Below, piece after piece: positions 1-8,249 of a stretch of 26,350 nt of DNA. How positions within the stretch are numbered: position 1 is the stretch's first letter; the number at the start of each line of letters is the position of its first letter. Below the pieces are notes generated by a model. That model was given only the letters and a program-made list of their open reading frames with translations, searched no databases and was not told the origin of the DNA. The DNA is from UBA3263 sp964554665. Lineage in GTDB: Bacteria; Bacteroidota; Bacteroidia; Bacteroidales; Muribaculaceae. The DNA is taken from NCBI GenBank assembly GCA_964554665.1, contig CAZKPP010000021.1, positions 1-26,350 on the forward strand. Direction: 5' to 3'. The translations under genes and the position numbers were made by a program.

Positions 1-1
1 C

Positions 2-496
2 GTAATCGCCGACAGCAGAGCGCCACGTGATGGCAAATTTATCGAGCGTATTGGTTCGTATAACCCGAACACCAATCCTGCCACGGTAACTTTGAACTTC
101 GAGCGGGCTCTGTATTGGCTTAATGTAGGTGCTCTTCCCACCGCAACCGTTCGCACCATCCTTTCTGAAGAAGGTGTGCTTCTGATGAAGCACCTCCAGG
201 GTGGCGTTAAGAAAGGTGCTTTTGACGAAGCTGAAGCTCAGCGTCGTTTCGAAGCCTGGAAGCAGAAAAAGCAGGCTGCAGTTAACGCTGACAAGACTGC
301 TATGGCCAGCAAGCAGCAGGAAGCCCTCAAGGCTCGCCTTGAAGCAGAACAGGCTGTGAATAAGGCCAAAGCTGAAGCTGTTGCTAAAAAGAAAGCTGAA
401 CTCGCTGCCGCTAAGGCCGAAGCTGAAGCAGCTGCCGCTGCCGAAGCCGCTGAAACCGAAGCTCCTGCAGCCGAGGAAGCTCCCGCTGCTGAATAA
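2..496 (+). CDS. rpsP: 30S ribosomal protein S16, 5' end cut by window
   Basis: Small-subunit ribosomal protein S16, which binds 16S rRNA and helps 30S assembly. The reading frame is open from base 2 and begins in the conserved core VIADSRAPRDGKFIERIGSYNP, followed by a region around ALYWLNVGALPTATVRTILS that is typical of S16. About 20 N-terminal residues are outside the window, so no start can be given. After the core (about residue 75 of the visible part) comes a tail of about 90 residues made almost entirely of Ala, Glu, Lys and Gln, likely one long charged helix. S16 in most bacteria is only 80-90 residues; such tails are known in Bacteroidetes S16. The gene ends with TAA at 494-496 and is followed by a strong terminator, so it closes its transcription unit. 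Confidence 0.95.
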   Translation, partial: VIADSRAPRDGKFIERIGSYNPNTNPATVTLNFERALYWLNVGALPTATVRTILSEEGVLLMKHLQGGVKKGAFDEAEAQRRFEAWKQKKQAAVNADKTAMASKQQEALKARLEAEQAVNKAKAEAVAKKKAELAAAKAEAEAAAAAEAAETEAPAAEEAPAAE

Positions 497-521
497 TCAG
501 TCGCCGGTAAGCAACCCCATT

Positions 522-551
522 AAAAAGTCCGCTTTTAAGCGGGCTTTTTTT
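522..551 (+). terminator. Rho-independent terminator after rpsP
   Basis: Arms 522-534 (AAAAAGTCCGCTT) and 537-549 (AAGCGGGCTTTTT) pair along their length with one G-T wobble, and the 3' arm runs into seven T. The A-run/T-run flanks extend the stem. It separates rpsP from the gene starting at 573. Confidence 0.85.
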
Positions 552-572
552 AATAAGATTACCAAGTAGATT

Positions 573-1154
573 ATGGAGATTCAAACTTTATATTCCGTTG
601 ATCAAAGAGCTATTGACCGCGCCGTTGAGCTGATGCGCGGCGGAGCGATAATCGTTTATCCTACCGACACTCATCCTGCCTTGGCTGCCGATTCTTTGAA
701 TGTCGATGCCATTCAGGCTTTATGTCGGCTCAAAGGCGTAAATCCCGAAAAGCATACCCTGACGCTCGTTTGCGATTCAATCGCCACTGCTGCCCAGTAT
801 GCCAAGATTGACAACCGCGCCTTTGCCATCATTAAGCGCAATACTCCCGGCCCGTTCACCTTTATTCTGCCGCCGGCTCTTTCGCTGCCGAAAGTATATA
901 AAGGGCGCAAAGAGGTGGGAGTCCGCATACCCGATAATGACATTGCCCGCGCCTTGGCCGCCGAACTGGGACATCCGCTGCTTTCCGGTTCGCTCGGAAC
1001 CACCGACCCGATGGAGCTCGATAACGACGTTGCTCTCCAGATTATAGATGGCAATCAGGAATATGAAGTCGAGGTCTTGAGCTCTACTATTGTGTCTCTT
1101 CTGGATTCCGCCGAACCCGAATTGCTTCGCGAAGGCTCCAGGCAGCTGCAATGA
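573..1154 (+). CDS. Sua5/YciO/YrdC-family L-threonylcarbamoyladenylate synthase-like protein
   Basis: This 193-residue protein belongs to the Sua5/YciO/YrdC family. Members make threonylcarbamoyl-AMP from threonine, bicarbonate and ATP for the t6A modification at position 37 of ANN-decoding tRNAs. Visible family features are IIVYPTDTHPALAADS (residues 26-41), the KHTLTLVC segment, TPGPFTFILP, and GVRIPDN followed by a PLLSGSLGTTDP stretch. It is a single-domain form without the Sua5 C-terminal domain. The GRKEVGVRIPDN spacing resembles the YciO branch, whose enzymatic role is less certain, so I give no symbol. The ATG at 573 is the first start after the terminator. The stop overlaps the next gene in an ATGA (1151-1154), which suggests translational coupling with another tRNA-modification enzyme. 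Confidence 0.85.
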   Translation: MEIQTLYSVDQRAIDRAVELMRGGAIIVYPTDTHPALAADSLNVDAIQALCRLKGVNPEKHTLTLVCDSIATAAQYAKIDNRAFAIIKRNTPGPFTFILPPALSLPKVYKGRKEVGVRIPDNDIARALAAELGHPLLSGSLGTTDPMELDNDVALQIIDGNQEYEVEVLSSTIVSLLDSAEPELLREGSRQLQ

Positions 1155-2059
1155 CTCCGAAATTCTTTGCCGCTCCGCTTCAGGGGCTGACCGAGGCCGT
1201 TTGGCGGCGACTTCACCGCAACTCTCCGTGGGCTGCCGACCGGTATTTCACGCCATTCTTGCGCCTTGAGGGCGGTCAACCGCGCCCCAAGGATGTGCGA
1301 GACCTTGACGCTGACCCCGAAGCGGTTGCGCAGATAATATTTCGCGACTTCAATGAGTTTCATGCTTTGGTGGAACTGCTTGAAGGCAAAGGGCATAAGG
1401 CAATAGATTTAAACCTCGGCTGTCCGTTTCCGCCACAGGTCAAAAAGGGGCGCGGCGCGGGTCTGCTGCTCAACCCGGCTGTTCTTGCCGAGGTTGGCGA
1501 ATATATTACCGACCATTCCGAGCTGACCTTTTCTATAAAAATGCGTCCCGGAGTAGAGTCGGCTGATGACTGGCGCCGCATTTCGGCAATTATAAATTCA
1601 GTGCCACTGAGCCATGTGGCAATTCATCCGCGACTCATACGCAACCCATACGATGGCCCGCTGCTCGTTGACGAATTTTCGGCAATGTTGGCAGAAATCA
1701 ATCATCCGATTCTATATAACGGTTCGTTAACAACGCCGGCCGACATTGACCGGGTTCTTGAAACCCACCCCGGAATGGCTGGCGTTATGATAGGTCGGGG
1801 CCTGCTTGCGCGCCCGACGCTCATCGAAGAGTGGCGCGGCGGCGCGGAGATGTCGCCGGCCGAACGGGGTAGGGCGCTCAGGCGCATAAACGGCGAAATT
1901 CTTAACGAAATGTGCCAAAACCTGTGTGGCGACACGCAAATCTTGCAAAAAATAAAACCCTACTGGGAATTGGCTCCCGAAGAGCTTATGGGCCGCAAAA
2001 CGCTTAAAGCCATAAAGAAAGCAACAACGCTCGAAAAACTTGCCGCGGCGTTGAAATAA
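1151..2059 (+). CDS. dus: tRNA-dihydrouridine synthase
   Basis: FMN-dependent enzyme that reduces specific uridines in the tRNA D-loop to dihydrouridine. The 302-residue protein opens with FFAAPLQGLTEAVWRRLH, the N-terminal strand of the Dus TIM barrel. It carries the diagnostic DLNLGCPFPPQVKKGRGAGLLL motif, with the catalytic cysteine at residue 91. SIKMRPGVE, HVAIHPRL, ILYNGSLTTPADID and GVMIGRGLLARPTLIEEW follow as barrel strands and the phosphate-binding region. The length fits a compact Dus with a short C-terminal helical domain. Which positions it modifies cannot be read from the sequence. The start ATG overlaps the upstream stop by 4 nt, so both tRNA-modification genes are probably co-translated. 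The next gene has its own promoter. Confidence 0.92.
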   Translation: MTPKFFAAPLQGLTEAVWRRLHRNSPWAADRYFTPFLRLEGGQPRPKDVRDLDADPEAVAQIIFRDFNEFHALVELLEGKGHKAIDLNLGCPFPPQVKKGRGAGLLLNPAVLAEVGEYITDHSELTFSIKMRPGVESADDWRRISAIINSVPLSHVAIHPRLIRNPYDGPLLVDEFSAMLAEINHPILYNGSLTTPADIDRVLETHPGMAGVMIGRGLLARPTLIEEWRGGAEMSPAERGRALRRINGEILNEMCQNLCGDTQILQKIKPYWELAPEELMGRKTLKAIKKATTLEKLAAALK

Positions 2060-2085
2060 AGCCGCAAAACTTTTTTATAAAATAT

Positions 2086-2117
2086 TTTGGCGGGATGGAA
2101 TTTTTTTTGTAATTTTG
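2086..2117 (+). promoter_or_regulatory. Bacteroidetes-type promoter of the clpP operon
   Basis: A -33 element TTTG (2086-2089) is followed after exactly 20 nt by the -7 element TAATTTTG (2110-2117), matching the Bacteroidetes primary sigma pattern TTTG/TAnnTTTG. The expected start lies near 2122, giving a leader of about 30 nt before clpP. The surrounding 2060-2152 is AT-rich and has no other feature. Confidence 0.75.
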
Positions 2118-2152
2118 TATATAAATTTCAAAGAAAGGTACAAAATATAATT

Positions 2153-2709
2153 ATGGCAAATTTCAATCCCAATGACTTCAGAGCCTTTGCGACCAAGCAC
2201 TGTGGTATCAACCCCCTTGTGTTTGACCAGTACACCGCAAAGGCAAATAACAGCCTCGTAANNNNNNNNNNNNNNNNNNNNNNNNNNNNNNNNNNNNNNN
2301 NNNNNNNNNNNNNNNNNNNNNNNNNNNNNNNNNNNNNNNNNNNNNNNNNNNNNNNNNNNNNATGCAGTATATTTCGAGCGACGTTGCCACCATCTGCACC
2401 GGCATGGCCGCCTCGATGGCTGCCGTTCTGCTCGTTGCCGGTCAAAAAGGCAAACGTTTTGCCCTGAAACACTCGCGCGTTATGATTCACCAGCCTATGG
2501 GTGGTGCACAAGGTCAGGCAAGCGATATCGAAATCACCGCTCGCGAAATCCTGAAACTCAAACACGAGCTCTACTCCATTATTGCCGACCATTCCGGACA
2601 GCCCATCCAAAAGGTTGAGCGCGACAGTGACCGCGACTACTGGATGACTGCTCAGGAAGCTGAGCAATACGGCATGATTGACAAAGTTCTGATCAAGGCC
2701 AAGCAGTAA
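2153..2709 (+). CDS. clpP: ATP-dependent Clp protease proteolytic subunit, interrupted by an assembly gap
   Basis: Serine peptidase that forms the tetradecameric barrel degrading substrates unfolded by ClpX. The N-terminal 36 residues (MANFNPNDFRAFATKH...) start at ATG 2153, 36 nt after the -7 element. The rest resumes at 2362 as MQYISSDVATICTGMAAS. All three catalytic residues are on the right side of the gap: Ser codon 2413-2415 (GMAAS), His codon 2488-2490 (RVMIHQP) and Asp codon 2623-2625 (ERDSDRD). The two sides lie in different frames only because the 100 N are a placeholder. From family length I infer about 75 missing residues, including the GGSVYAG substrate-binding loop. The gene ends 8 bp before clpX, its unfoldase partner. 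Confidence 0.93.
2262..2361. other. Assembly gap (100 N placeholder) inside clpP
   Basis: Exactly 100 undetermined bases. The left codon grid leaves one base (2261) and the right grid starts at 2362, so an intact clpP needs a true length of 3k+2. One hundred does not satisfy this, which shows that the number is arbitrary. Confidence 0.97.
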
Positions 2710-2717
2710 AGTCTCAG

Positions 2718-3998
2718 ATGGCTAAGAAACAGCAAATGGGCGACCACTGCGCATTTTGCGGCGGACCGACAAATCCGGGTGCCGCACTGTTGCCGTCGCC
2801 TTTAAACCCGGGCGTATGCATCTGCTCCGAATGTCTGGGGCAGATCTACGACCTGTTTGGTGATGAACTGGGCATTGTCGGCAGCAAGAGCGCGCCTAAG
2901 CAATCCAAAAAAGAGAAGTCGGAGCCGAAGGGTAAAGTGCCTACACCGCGCGAAATCAACGATTTTCTGAACCAATATGTTATCGGCCAGGACGATGCGA
3001 AAAAATATCTGTCGGTAGCGGTTTATAATCACTATAAACGCCTGAACCAGAGAGATTCAGAGCTCGACCCTGAAGTAGACATTGAAAAAAGCAATATCAT
3101 AATTGTCGGCCCGACTGGCACCGGCAAGACCTTGCTTGCCAAAACCATTGCGCGCTTGCTCGATGTGCCGTTTACTATTGTTGACGCTACGGTGTTGACC
3201 GAAGCCGGCTATGTTGGCGAAGATATCGAGAGTCTGCTTACCCGCCTGCTCCAGGTTGCTGACTACGACGTTGAGCGCGCCCAGCGAGGCATTGTCTTCA
3301 TCGACGAAATCGACAAGATTGCCCGCAAAGGCGACAATCCTTCTATTACCCGCGACGTCAGCGGCGAAGGCGTTCAGCAAGGCCTGCTCAAACTGCTCGA
3401 AGGCTCGATTGTCAACGTTCCCCCGCAGGGTGGCCGTAAACATCCCGAGCAGAAAATGATTCCGGTTGATACCAAGGATATTCTGTTTATCTGCGGCGGC
3501 GCATTCGATGGTATCGAGCGCAAGATTGCCCACAGGTTAAATACCCATGTTGTTGGCTACTCAACCGATTCGGCAAAGCAGAAAATCAAGAGGGAAAACT
3601 ACTTGCAGTATGTTGCCCCTCAAGATTTAAAGTCGTTTGGTCTGATTCCGGAAATTATTGGCCGTCTGCCGATTTTAACACATCTCGATCCTTTGGACCG
3701 CGATGCGCTGCTGCGCATCTTGACCGAACCGAAAAATGCAATTATCCGTCAGTATGTCAAGATGTTTGCAATGGATGGTGTAGAACTTACATTCGAACCG
3801 GATGCTCTCGAACTGATAGTAGACAAGGCAATCGAGTATAAGCTCGGAGCCCGCGGGCTGCGTTCAATTGTAGAGTCAATAATGGTAGAAGCGATGTTTA
3901 ACACCCCCGGAACCGACACCAAGAAGCTAAATATTACCCGCGATTATGCTTTAGAGCAAATCGAAAAAGCACATTTTGAAACAGATATAATCAAGTAA
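2718..3998 (+). CDS. clpX: ATP-dependent Clp protease ATP-binding subunit ClpX
   Basis: AAA+ hexameric unfoldase that recognises tagged or damaged proteins and feeds them to ClpP. The 426 residues show an N-terminal zinc-binding domain (C11, C14, C36, C39), a Lys-rich linker (about 57-73), Walker A GPTGTGKT (131-138), pore loop 1 GYVGED (164-169), Walker B FIDEID with D196 and E197, the RKGDNPSITRDVSGEGVQQGLLKLLEG signature, and sensor II within ELKLGARGLRSIVE-like sequence near the end. The loop that docks on ClpP reads VVGY where Escherichia coli has IGF, as often seen in Bacteroidetes. The ATG at 2718 sits 8 bp after the clpP stop, so the two are co-transcribed. Its C-terminus is followed after 27 bp by recQ. 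Confidence 0.97.
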   Translation: MAKKQQMGDHCAFCGGPTNPGAALLPSPLNPGVCICSECLGQIYDLFGDELGIVGSKSAPKQSKKEKSEPKGKVPTPREINDFLNQYVIGQDDAKKYLSVAVYNHYKRLNQRDSELDPEVDIEKSNIIIVGPTGTGKTLLAKTIARLLDVPFTIVDATVLTEAGYVGEDIESLLTRLLQVADYDVERAQRGIVFIDEIDKIARKGDNPSITRDVSGEGVQQGLLKLLEGSIVNVPPQGGRKHPEQKMIPVDTKDILFICGGAFDGIERKIAHRLNTHVVGYSTDSAKQKIKRENYLQYVAPQDLKSFGLIPEIIGRLPILTHLDPLDRDALLRILTEPKNAIIRQYVKMFAMDGVELTFEPDALELIVDKAIEYKLGARGLRSIVESIMVEAMFNTPGTDTKKLNITRDYALEQIEKAHFETDIIK

Positions 3999-4025
3999 TA
4001 CAATCATTTAATCTCCTCATCCATT

Positions 4026-6212
4026 ATGGCTACCCACGCAGAACTCGTTGCTGCACTGAAAGAACACTTTGCTTTCGATACCTTTAAAGGTAATCAAGAA
4101 CAAATCATCTCTGCGCTACTCGATGGCGAAGATGTGTTCGTGTTGATGCCTACAGGCGGAGGCAAATCGCTGTGCTATCAGCTGCCGTCGGTAATGATGC
4201 CCGGTGTAGCCATAGTGATTTCTCCGCTTATTGCGTTGATGAAAAATCAGGTCGATGCAATGCGCAACTTCAGCAGCGATGACGGGATTGCCCATTTTCT
4301 CAACTCGTCGCTCAACCGCGCGGCAATCGATTCGGTCAAAGATGATATTGTCAGCGGGCGCACCAAGTTGCTCTATGTAGCTCCCGAGCAGTTGACCAAG
4401 GTTGAGAATATAGATTTCTTGAAGTCTGTTCAAATCTCATTCTATGCCATCGACGAAGCCCACTGCATTTCGGAGTGGGGTCACGATTTCCGCCCGGAAT
4501 ATCGACGCATTCGACCGATTATCAATGAAATAGGCCAGCGCCCCGTGATAGCGCTAACAGCAACTGCCACTCCCAAGGTTCAACACGATATTCAAAAGAA
4601 CCTCGGCATGAGCGGCGCACGCGTGTTCCGTTCCTCGTTTAACCGTTCGAATCTCTACTATGAGATTCGTCCGAAAACCGAGAACGTAGACCGCGAAATT
4701 ATCAAATACATAAAAAACAACGAAGACAAAAGCGGCATTATCTATTGTCTGGCCAGAAAAAAAGTAGAAGAGTTGGCAGCTCTTTTAGTGGTAAACAACA
4801 TCAAGGCCCGGGCATATCATGCCGGCATGGACTCCGCAACCCGAAGTGCCAACCAGGATGCCTTTCTGATGGAAGAAATTAACGTCATAGTCGCTACCAT
4901 AGCCTTCGGCATGGGTATCGACAAACCCGACGTTCGTTTCGTAATTCACTACGATATGCCCAAATCCCTCGAAGGATATTACCAGGAGACCGGACGCGCC
5001 GGCCGTGATGGCGGCGAAGGCCAGTGCCTGACCTTCTATTCAGCCAAGGACCTGCGCAAAATGGAAAAATTCATGCAGGGTAAGCCCCTTGCCGAGCAGG
5101 AAATTGGTAAACAACTCTTGGCCGAGACAGCCAGTTATGCCGAGTCTTCCCTATGTCGTCGCAAAACCCTTCTCCATTACTTCGGTGAGAAATATGAGAC
5201 GGAGAATTGCGGCAACTGCGACAACTGTTTAAATCCGAAAAAACAAGTGGAAGCAAAGGAAGAACTATCAGCAATTATCGAAATCATAGCCACCCTCAAG
5301 GAAAAATTTAAAGCTGACCATATTATTGACATCGCTCTTGGCCGAACTACGGCCACCGTAAAGTCTTATAACCACGATGAACTCGAACAGTTCGGTTCCA
5401 TGGACTCCAGCGATGCGAAAACTCTCAATGCCGTTATCCGTCAGGCAATAATTGCCGGCTATCTGTCGCGCGACATTGAAGATTTCGGAGTACTCCACGT
5501 AACTGAAGCAGGCGAAGAGTTCCTGCAAAAACCGAAATCATTTAAGATAACTAAGGACCACGAGTTTGACGAAGACCTCGACGAAGACGCAACCCTTAAA
5601 GCCAACGGCACTGCTGCCGTTGACCCCGAGCTCTTTTCCATTCTCAAAGATTTGAGGAAGAAAATCGCCAAGCAGCATAAGTTGCCCACCTACGTCATAT
5701 TCCAGGACCCGTCGTTGGAACAGATGGCTACCACCTATCCCATAACGATGGAGGAACTGCAGAATATTACCGGTGTCGGCCCCGGCAAAGCCAAACGCTT
5801 CGGTCAGGAATTTCTCGACGTAATCAAAACCCATGTCGAAGAAAACGAGATAGAGCGCCCCGAAGATCTGCGCGTAAGAACCGTTCCTAACAAATCGAAG
5901 CAGAAAATCGCTATTATTCAGGGTATTGACCGCAAGATTCCGCTCGATGAAATGGCCAAGTCAAAAGACCTTACCTTTGATGAACTGCTCGACGAGATCG
6001 AAGCCATTGTTTATTCAGGGACCAAGCTCAATATCAACTACTATATTGATTCTGAAATCGACCAGGATATTCAAACCGAAATCTACGACTATTTCATCCA
6101 CGAGAGCGAGAACGGCGATGTTGAACAGGCCATAAAAGAGCTCGGCGATGATTATAGCGAGAACGAAATCCGGTTGGTTCGCATCAAATTCCTCTCTGAA
6201 TATGGAAACTGA
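4026..6212 (+). CDS. recQ: ATP-dependent DNA helicase RecQ
   Basis: 3'-to-5' superfamily 2 DNA helicase acting in recombination and restart of stalled forks. Visible motifs are FKGNQEQ (motif 0, residues 20-26), Walker A PTGGGKS (42-48), DEAH (143-146), the TATAT motif III region, and QETGRAGRDGG (motif VI). Four zinc-binding cysteines follow, in SLCRRK and NCGNCDNC. A winged-helix RQC region comes next, then an HRDC domain around residues 535-615 (ILKDLRKKIAKQHKLP ... GVGPGKAKRFGQEFLDVI). A further tail of about 110 residues follows. At 728 residues it is longer than Escherichia coli RecQ (609), as is usual in Bacteroidetes. Its last 11 bases overlap the next gene. Confidence 0.96.
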   Translation: MATHAELVAALKEHFAFDTFKGNQEQIISALLDGEDVFVLMPTGGGKSLCYQLPSVMMPGVAIVISPLIALMKNQVDAMRNFSSDDGIAHFLNSSLNRAAIDSVKDDIVSGRTKLLYVAPEQLTKVENIDFLKSVQISFYAIDEAHCISEWGHDFRPEYRRIRPIINEIGQRPVIALTATATPKVQHDIQKNLGMSGARVFRSSFNRSNLYYEIRPKTENVDREIIKYIKNNEDKSGIIYCLARKKVEELAALLVVNNIKARAYHAGMDSATRSANQDAFLMEEINVIVATIAFGMGIDKPDVRFVIHYDMPKSLEGYYQETGRAGRDGGEGQCLTFYSAKDLRKMEKFMQGKPLAEQEIGKQLLAETASYAESSLCRRKTLLHYFGEKYETENCGNCDNCLNPKKQVEAKEELSAIIEIIATLKEKFKADHIIDIALGRTTATVKSYNHDELEQFGSMDSSDAKTLNAVIRQAIIAGYLSRDIEDFGVLHVTEAGEEFLQKPKSFKITKDHEFDEDLDEDATLKANGTAAVDPELFSILKDLRKKIAKQHKLPTYVIFQDPSLEQMATTYPITMEELQNITGVGPGKAKRFGQEFLDVIKTHVEENEIERPEDLRVRTVPNKSKQKIAIIQGIDRKIPLDEMAKSKDLTFDELLDEIEAIVYSGTKLNINYYIDSEIDQDIQTEIYDYFIHESENGDVEQAIKELGDDYSENEIRLVRIKFLSEYGN

Positions 6213-6936
6213 TAATTCAAAACCAATAGTCAGGTACTCCGACGTTGAGATATGGCGCAAGGAACTCATAGTTATGCGCCATGTCAATTTTGAACTCAAT
6301 CCCGGCGACTTCGTCTATTTTATCGGCAAGGTCGGCAGCGGCAAATCCTCCATTCTCAAAACGATTTATGCCGAGGTTCCGATTGCCAACGGCAACGCGC
6401 AAGTTTTTGATATCAATCTATCGGAACTGAAGGCAAAACGCGTGCACCTGCTGCGCCGCCGCATCGGCATAGTGTTTCAGGATTTTCAATTGCTTACCGA
6501 CAGGTCGGTGTTTGAAAACCTGCGCTTCGTATTGGAAGCTACCGGTTGGAAAAACAAGGCCGACCGCGACAAACGCATCGAGGAAGTGCTTCAACAGGTC
6601 GGCATGGCTACCAAGTCATATAAGATGCCACACGAACTTTCAGGCGGCGAGCAGCAGCGCATAGCCATAGCGCGTGCGTTGCTTAACCGCCCCGAACTGA
6701 TTCTGGCTGACGAGCCTACCGGTAACCTCGATCCCGAAACGGCCGAGCAGATTGTTGAGATGCTTCATTCGATTTCGCGAGACGGAACCGCCGTAATTAT
6801 GGCTACTCACAATATCGGTTTCACAGAGCGTTATCCGGCAAAGGTTTATCGCTGCGAAGAAAAGGCCCTGAAGCTCGTTGAGCAGGCAGCAGCCCCTGAA
6901 GAACCAACCCCTGAAAATGAAGTAAACGGCGAATGA
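6202..6936 (+). CDS. ftsE: FtsE-like ABC transporter ATP-binding protein
   Basis: ATPase subunit of the FtsE/LolD-type ABC family. FtsE works with the membrane protein FtsX at the division site to control peptidoglycan hydrolases. The 244 residues hold Walker A GKVGSGKSS (42-50), the Q-loop IGIVFQDFQLL, the signature LSGGEQQRIAIARALL, Walker B LILADEPTGNLDP and the H-loop MATHN. DRSVFENLRFVLEATGW after the Q-loop is typical of FtsE. The last 25 residues are Ala/Glu/Pro-rich. The frame is open further upstream (6148), but the ATG at 6202 fits the family start and gives an 11-nt overlap with recQ. No ftsX is next to it, so LolD-like use cannot be excluded. It overlaps lysC by ATGA. Confidence 0.85.
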   Translation: METDNSKPIVRYSDVEIWRKELIVMRHVNFELNPGDFVYFIGKVGSGKSSILKTIYAEVPIANGNAQVFDINLSELKAKRVHLLRRRIGIVFQDFQLLTDRSVFENLRFVLEATGWKNKADRDKRIEEVLQQVGMATKSYKMPHELSGGEQQRIAIARALLNRPELILADEPTGNLDPETAEQIVEMLHSISRDGTAVIMATHNIGFTERYPAKVYRCEEKALKLVEQAAAPEEPTPENEVNGE

Positions 6937-8249
6937 AGGTATTAAAATTCGGAGGCACCTCGGTAGGCTCTGCCGAGCGCATTAAAGCGGTTGCGGAACT
7001 TATTTCTCACAAAGGAAAGAACATAATTGTTCTTTCTGCAATGGCGGGAACTACCAACACGTTGGTTGAAGTTTCCGACTATTTGTATAAAAAGAATATC
7101 GATGGTGCTAAAGAAATCATCAACCGCCTTGGGTCAACCTATCAGTGTGTGGTTGAAAGCCTTTTTGAAACCGAAGCAGCCCGCGAGGAAGCCCGCGCAG
7201 AATTAAAACAGATATTTCAGTCACTGCGGTCGCTGGCCAAAGATATTTTTACCCTTTTCGAGGAAAAAGAAATTTTGGCGCAGGGCGAACTGATGAGCAC
7301 CGCGCTGATGAATATTTATCTGCGTGAGCATGGCGTCAACTCCGTTTTGCTGCCGGCTTTGGATTTCATGCGAACCAACAGAACCGGCGAACCCGACGCA
7401 AACTATATCCACAAGCATTTGACCGAACTGCTTGAGCGTAATGCCGACGCTGACCTCTACATAACCCAGGGATTCATTTGCCGCAATGCCTACGGCGAAG
7501 TCGACAACCTGCAGCGCGGCGGCAGCGACTACACTGCTTCGCTTATAGGCGCGGCAATTGGTGCCGAAGAAATCGAGATCTGGACCGATATAGACGGAAT
7601 GCACAATAACGACCCTCGCTACGTCGACAACACTCACCCGGTTGCCGAGCTTCATTTCGAGGAAGCCGCCGAGCTGGCATATTTCGGGGCCAAGATTTTG
7701 CATCCGACATGCGTTCTGCCCGCCAAGCTTAACAATATTCCCGTCAGGTTGCTCAACACCATGCAACCTGACGCCAAAGGCACGGTGATCTATAACTGCC
7801 GGCCCAGTCATGCGATCAAGGCCGTTGCAGCCAAAGACAACATTACCGCTATCAAAATCAAGAGCGGGCGCATGCTGCTTGCCTACGGCTTTTTGCGCCA
7901 GGTGTTTGAAATTTTTGAATCCTATCAAACCTCAATTGATATGATTACTACCTCAGAGGTCGGTGTTTCGGTAACTATCGATAATCAGCGCAATCTCCAA
8001 TATATTGTCGACGACCTCAAGAAGTTCGGCACAGTTACGGTTGAACCGGATATGGCGATAATCTGTGTGGTTGGCGACCTTGAATGGCACAACCGCGGAT
8101 TTGAAACCAGAGTGCTTGATGCGCTGCGCGAAATTCCCGTGCGCATGATTTCCTACGGCGGCAGTAATTACAATATTTCACTGCTCGTTAAACAGAGCGA
8201 TAAGGTTGCAGCGCTGAAAGCCCTGCAGTCAACGATTTTTCAGGCATGA
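6933..8249 (+). CDS. lysC: Aspartate kinase, monofunctional
   Basis: Phosphorylates aspartate, the first step to lysine/diaminopimelate, threonine and methionine. The 438 residues begin with KFGGTSVGS (5-13), the nucleotide/aspartate-binding signature. They continue with a GELMSTALM segment, LQRGGSDYTASLIGAAIGAEEIEIWTDIDGM (the catalytic kinase core), and FEEAAELAYFGAKILHPT. Two C-terminal ACT domains follow, including MITTSEVGVSVTIDN, the usual site for amino-acid feedback. There is no homoserine dehydrogenase domain, unlike ThrA. It overlaps the upstream ATPase gene and the downstream lysA by ATGA each. That couples first and last steps of lysine synthesis and leaves no room for a lysine riboswitch between genes. 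Confidence 0.95.
   Translation: MKVLKFGGTSVGSAERIKAVAELISHKGKNIIVLSAMAGTTNTLVEVSDYLYKKNIDGAKEIINRLGSTYQCVVESLFETEAAREEARAELKQIFQSLRSLAKDIFTLFEEKEILAQGELMSTALMNIYLREHGVNSVLLPALDFMRTNRTGEPDANYIHKHLTELLERNADADLYITQGFICRNAYGEVDNLQRGGSDYTASLIGAAIGAEEIEIWTDIDGMHNNDPRYVDNTHPVAELHFEEAAELAYFGAKILHPTCVLPAKLNNIPVRLLNTMQPDAKGTVIYNCRPSHAIKAVAAKDNITAIKIKSGRMLLAYGFLRQVFEIFESYQTSIDMITTSEVGVSVTIDNQRNLQYIVDDLKKFGTVTVEPDMAIICVVGDLEWHNRGFETRVLDALREIPVRMISYGGSNYNISLLVKQSDKVAALKALQSTIFQA

Noticed and set aside
2087..2467. Open frame running through the N gap
   Set aside because: It exists only because N codons are not stops, and it mixes two frames of clpP.
6900..6960. Possible lysine riboswitch before lysC
   Set aside because: lysC overlaps the upstream gene by 4 nt, so there is no untranslated space for the aptamer.
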